This document shows, one piece after another, positions 62,605-64,000 of a stretch of 64,000 bases of DNA (position 1 is its first letter; each line of letters begins with the position of its first letter). Source of the stretch: Verrucomicrobiaceae bacterium (GTDB lineage Bacteria > Verrucomicrobiota > Verrucomicrobiia > Verrucomicrobiales > Akkermansiaceae). The position numbers were made by a program, and so were the translations under genes. The stretch is taken from the NCBI GenBank assembly GCA_027486655.1, contig JAIXOR010000086.1, positions 168,661-232,660 on the forward strand, written 5' to 3'. The notes beneath the pieces are model-generated. The model was not told the DNA's origin. It saw only the letters and a list, made by a program, of their open reading frames with translations, and did no database searches.

Positions 62605-64000
62605 ATGTCTTTTAGGTTGATTGTGTGTTGCTTGTTCCCGGTTCTGGCCCTCGCTGCGGATCCCCGGGAGGAGATTTCCGCCAAGGTCCCTGCCGCCCGC
62701 GCGATTCTGGACGCTTGGCAGGCCAAGGATCCCGTCCGCGCGGAACGCCGACTGCATGTGGTGCTCTGGACCCCGTCCGATCGCGACCCCGCACCCCGTC
62801 ATCGCGAGAGGCTCTCCGCGATCCTTCACGACATCCGCGATTTCTACGCGAGGGAAATGAACCGCATCGGTTTCGGCCCGCGCACGCTCAAGTTTGATCA
62901 CGACAAGGACGGCTTGATCCGGATCCACGTCGTCAAGGGGGCCAAGCCCTATGCCCAATACAAGACCGAGAGCGGCGGCGAGATCCGCAACGAATGCCTG
63001 AGGCCGCTGCGGGCGGCGGGCATCGATCCGGAGAATGAAACCATCGTCATCTTCTGCAACATGGCGAACTGGGACCCCGCCACCTCCACCATCACCCAGA
63101 ACAGCCCGTATTACGCCGGTGGCACCAACCGCCGCGGCACGGCCTGGCAGGTCGACTCGCCCATCCTCGATCTCGAGTCACTTGCCAAGAAGGAACCCAT
63201 GGTCCGCGATGGCCAATACGGACACATCTCCATCGGCCGATACAACTCGATCTTCATCGGCGGCATCGCCCATGAGCTCGGTCATGCCCTGGGCCTGCCC
63301 CACAATCGCGAACGTCCGGACGAACGCGCGGCCTTTGGCACCGCGCTCATGGGATCGGGAAACCGGACCTACGGCGAGAACCTCCGCGGCGAGGGCAAGG
63401 GTTCGTTCATCACCCTGGCCCATGCGCTCAGGCTTGCTTCCCATCCGATCTTCTGTGGCTCGGTGAAGGGCATGGATCAGCCACCAACGGCCGTTCCCTC
63501 GGAGATTGCCATCACCCGCAGCGGGAAAGGCTTCACCGTTTCCGGACGCGTCACCGCGGATCCGCCGGTGTATGCGGTGCTCGCCTACATGGATCCGGAC
63601 GGAGGAGGGGACTACGATGGCACCACCGCCACCGCCGTTCCCGACAAGGACGGGCGATTTCTGTTAGATTGCCAGGCGCTCGCTCCCGGAAAATCCGCCG
63701 AGCTCCGCCTTGTCTATCTGCAGGCCAATGGTGTGGCATCCGGGTTTCTGAGCGCCACGCCCTTCCGCTATCCCTATCTCGTCGGCAAGGACGGCGAGGC
63801 GGACATCAGCGCGGCACGCGCAGGGCTCCTGCTCAAGCCGCTGATCGATGCCGTGAACGCGGGAAACCGTTCCGCTGCTGCGACCCTGCTGAAAAGCCCG
63901 GACATTTCGCAGGATGCGCGCCTTTCCGAAGTGGGGACCCGCTTCGCCGCCACCCTGGATCCATCGCTCAAGCCCGCGGCGGATCCTTCCGCCGCCGAAC
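62605..64000 (+). CDS. Secreted metzincin-type zinc protease, 3' end outside window
   Basis: 465 codons in-frame to the window end with no stop; starts MSFRLIVCCLFPVLALA, a signal peptide. The zinc site is HELGHALGLPH at residues 223-233 (His, Glu, His, His), followed by TALMGSGNRTYGENL, which may hold the Met-turn. After residue 305 comes a beta-rich region (AVPSEIAITRSGKGFTVSGR). A metzincin protease; exact family and C-terminal domains are unknown. It diverges from pxpBC across a 97-base gap. Confidence 0.8.
   Translation, partial: MSFRLIVCCLFPVLALAADPREEISAKVPAARAILDAWQAKDPVRAERRLHVVLWTPSDRDPAPRHRERLSAILHDIRDFYAREMNRIGFGPRTLKFDHDKDGLIRIHVVKGAKPYAQYKTESGGEIRNECLRPLRAAGIDPENETIVIFCNMANWDPATSTITQNSPYYAGGTNRRGTAWQVDSPILDLESLAKKEPMVRDGQYGHISIGRYNSIFIGGIAHELGHALGLPHNRERPDERAAFGTALMGSGNRTYGENLRGEGKGSFITLAHALRLASHPIFCGSVKGMDQPPTAVPSEIAITRSGKGFTVSGRVTADPPVYAVLAYMDPDGGGDYDGTTATAVPDKDGRFLLDCQALAPGKSAELRLVYLQANGVASGFLSATPFRYPYLVGKDGEADISAARAGLLLKPLIDAVNAGNRSAAATLLKSPDISQDARLSEVGTRFAATLDPSLKPAADPSAAE

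Overview
The window is a GC-rich bacterial chromosome segment that looks verrucomicrobial, closest in style to Luteolibacter/Haloferula-type Verrucomicrobiales. The evidence is indirect: two very large secreted proteins built from autotransporter-associated beta-strand repeats, an ECF sigma factor coupled to a FecR/LamG membrane protein, a DUF1559-like pseudopilin beside a sulfatase, secreted glycoside hydrolases, a GxxExxY gene between CACGAAA repeats, a TGTTC-N4-GAACA box before dnaE2, and start codons that mostly lack Shine-Dalgarno sequences. I saw no rRNA, tRNA, CRISPR array, insertion sequence or prophage. No gap without a gene exceeds about 270 bases.

Layout. 1-4.2 kb: end of an old-yellow-enzyme reductase, a rhodanese/YceI fusion, the kefG-kefB potassium-efflux pair and ribE. 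4.2-16.5 kb, all leftward: a sodium/proton antiporter homologue, miaA, ffh, a polysaccharide deacetylase, an MlaA-hydrolase fusion, pyruvate carboxylase and a one-haem secreted protein. 16.5-30.3 kb: the accessory region, with an ECF sigma factor, FecR/LamG protein, pseudopilin and sulfatase transcribed leftward, a divergent secreted glycoside hydrolase, then proteins of 1,810 and about 728 residues. 30.6-41.8 kb: a SNF2 helicase, DUF3592 protein, rsmB, bioD, nadB, an MFS transporter, DUF1080, a membrane hydrolase and DUF1287. 41.9-53.6 kb: uxaC, a lactonase, htpG, dnaE2, an M20 peptidase, GxxExxY, glnS and a FabZ-like dehydratase. 53.6-64 kb: a small membrane protein, then the leftward run recN - retropepsin-like protease - ECF sigma - membrane anti-sigma candidate - PDZ protein - agarase-like hydrolase, then pxpA/pxpBC and a secreted metzincin cut off by the window edge.

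Themes. Two separate ECF sigma systems each lie beside secreted enzymes for polysaccharides (sulfatase and GH128-like in one, agarase-like in the other). With uxaC, the lactonase, DUF1080 and the deacetylase, this suggests a degrader of sulfated or uronic-acid-containing polysaccharides, although no complete pathway is present. The best leads for something new are a strongly over-represented CTGTTAG heptamer spread over the window, the GxxExxY gene inside inverted CACGAAA repeats, the MlaA-hydrolase fusion, and the modular giant protein with a glycosidase core.
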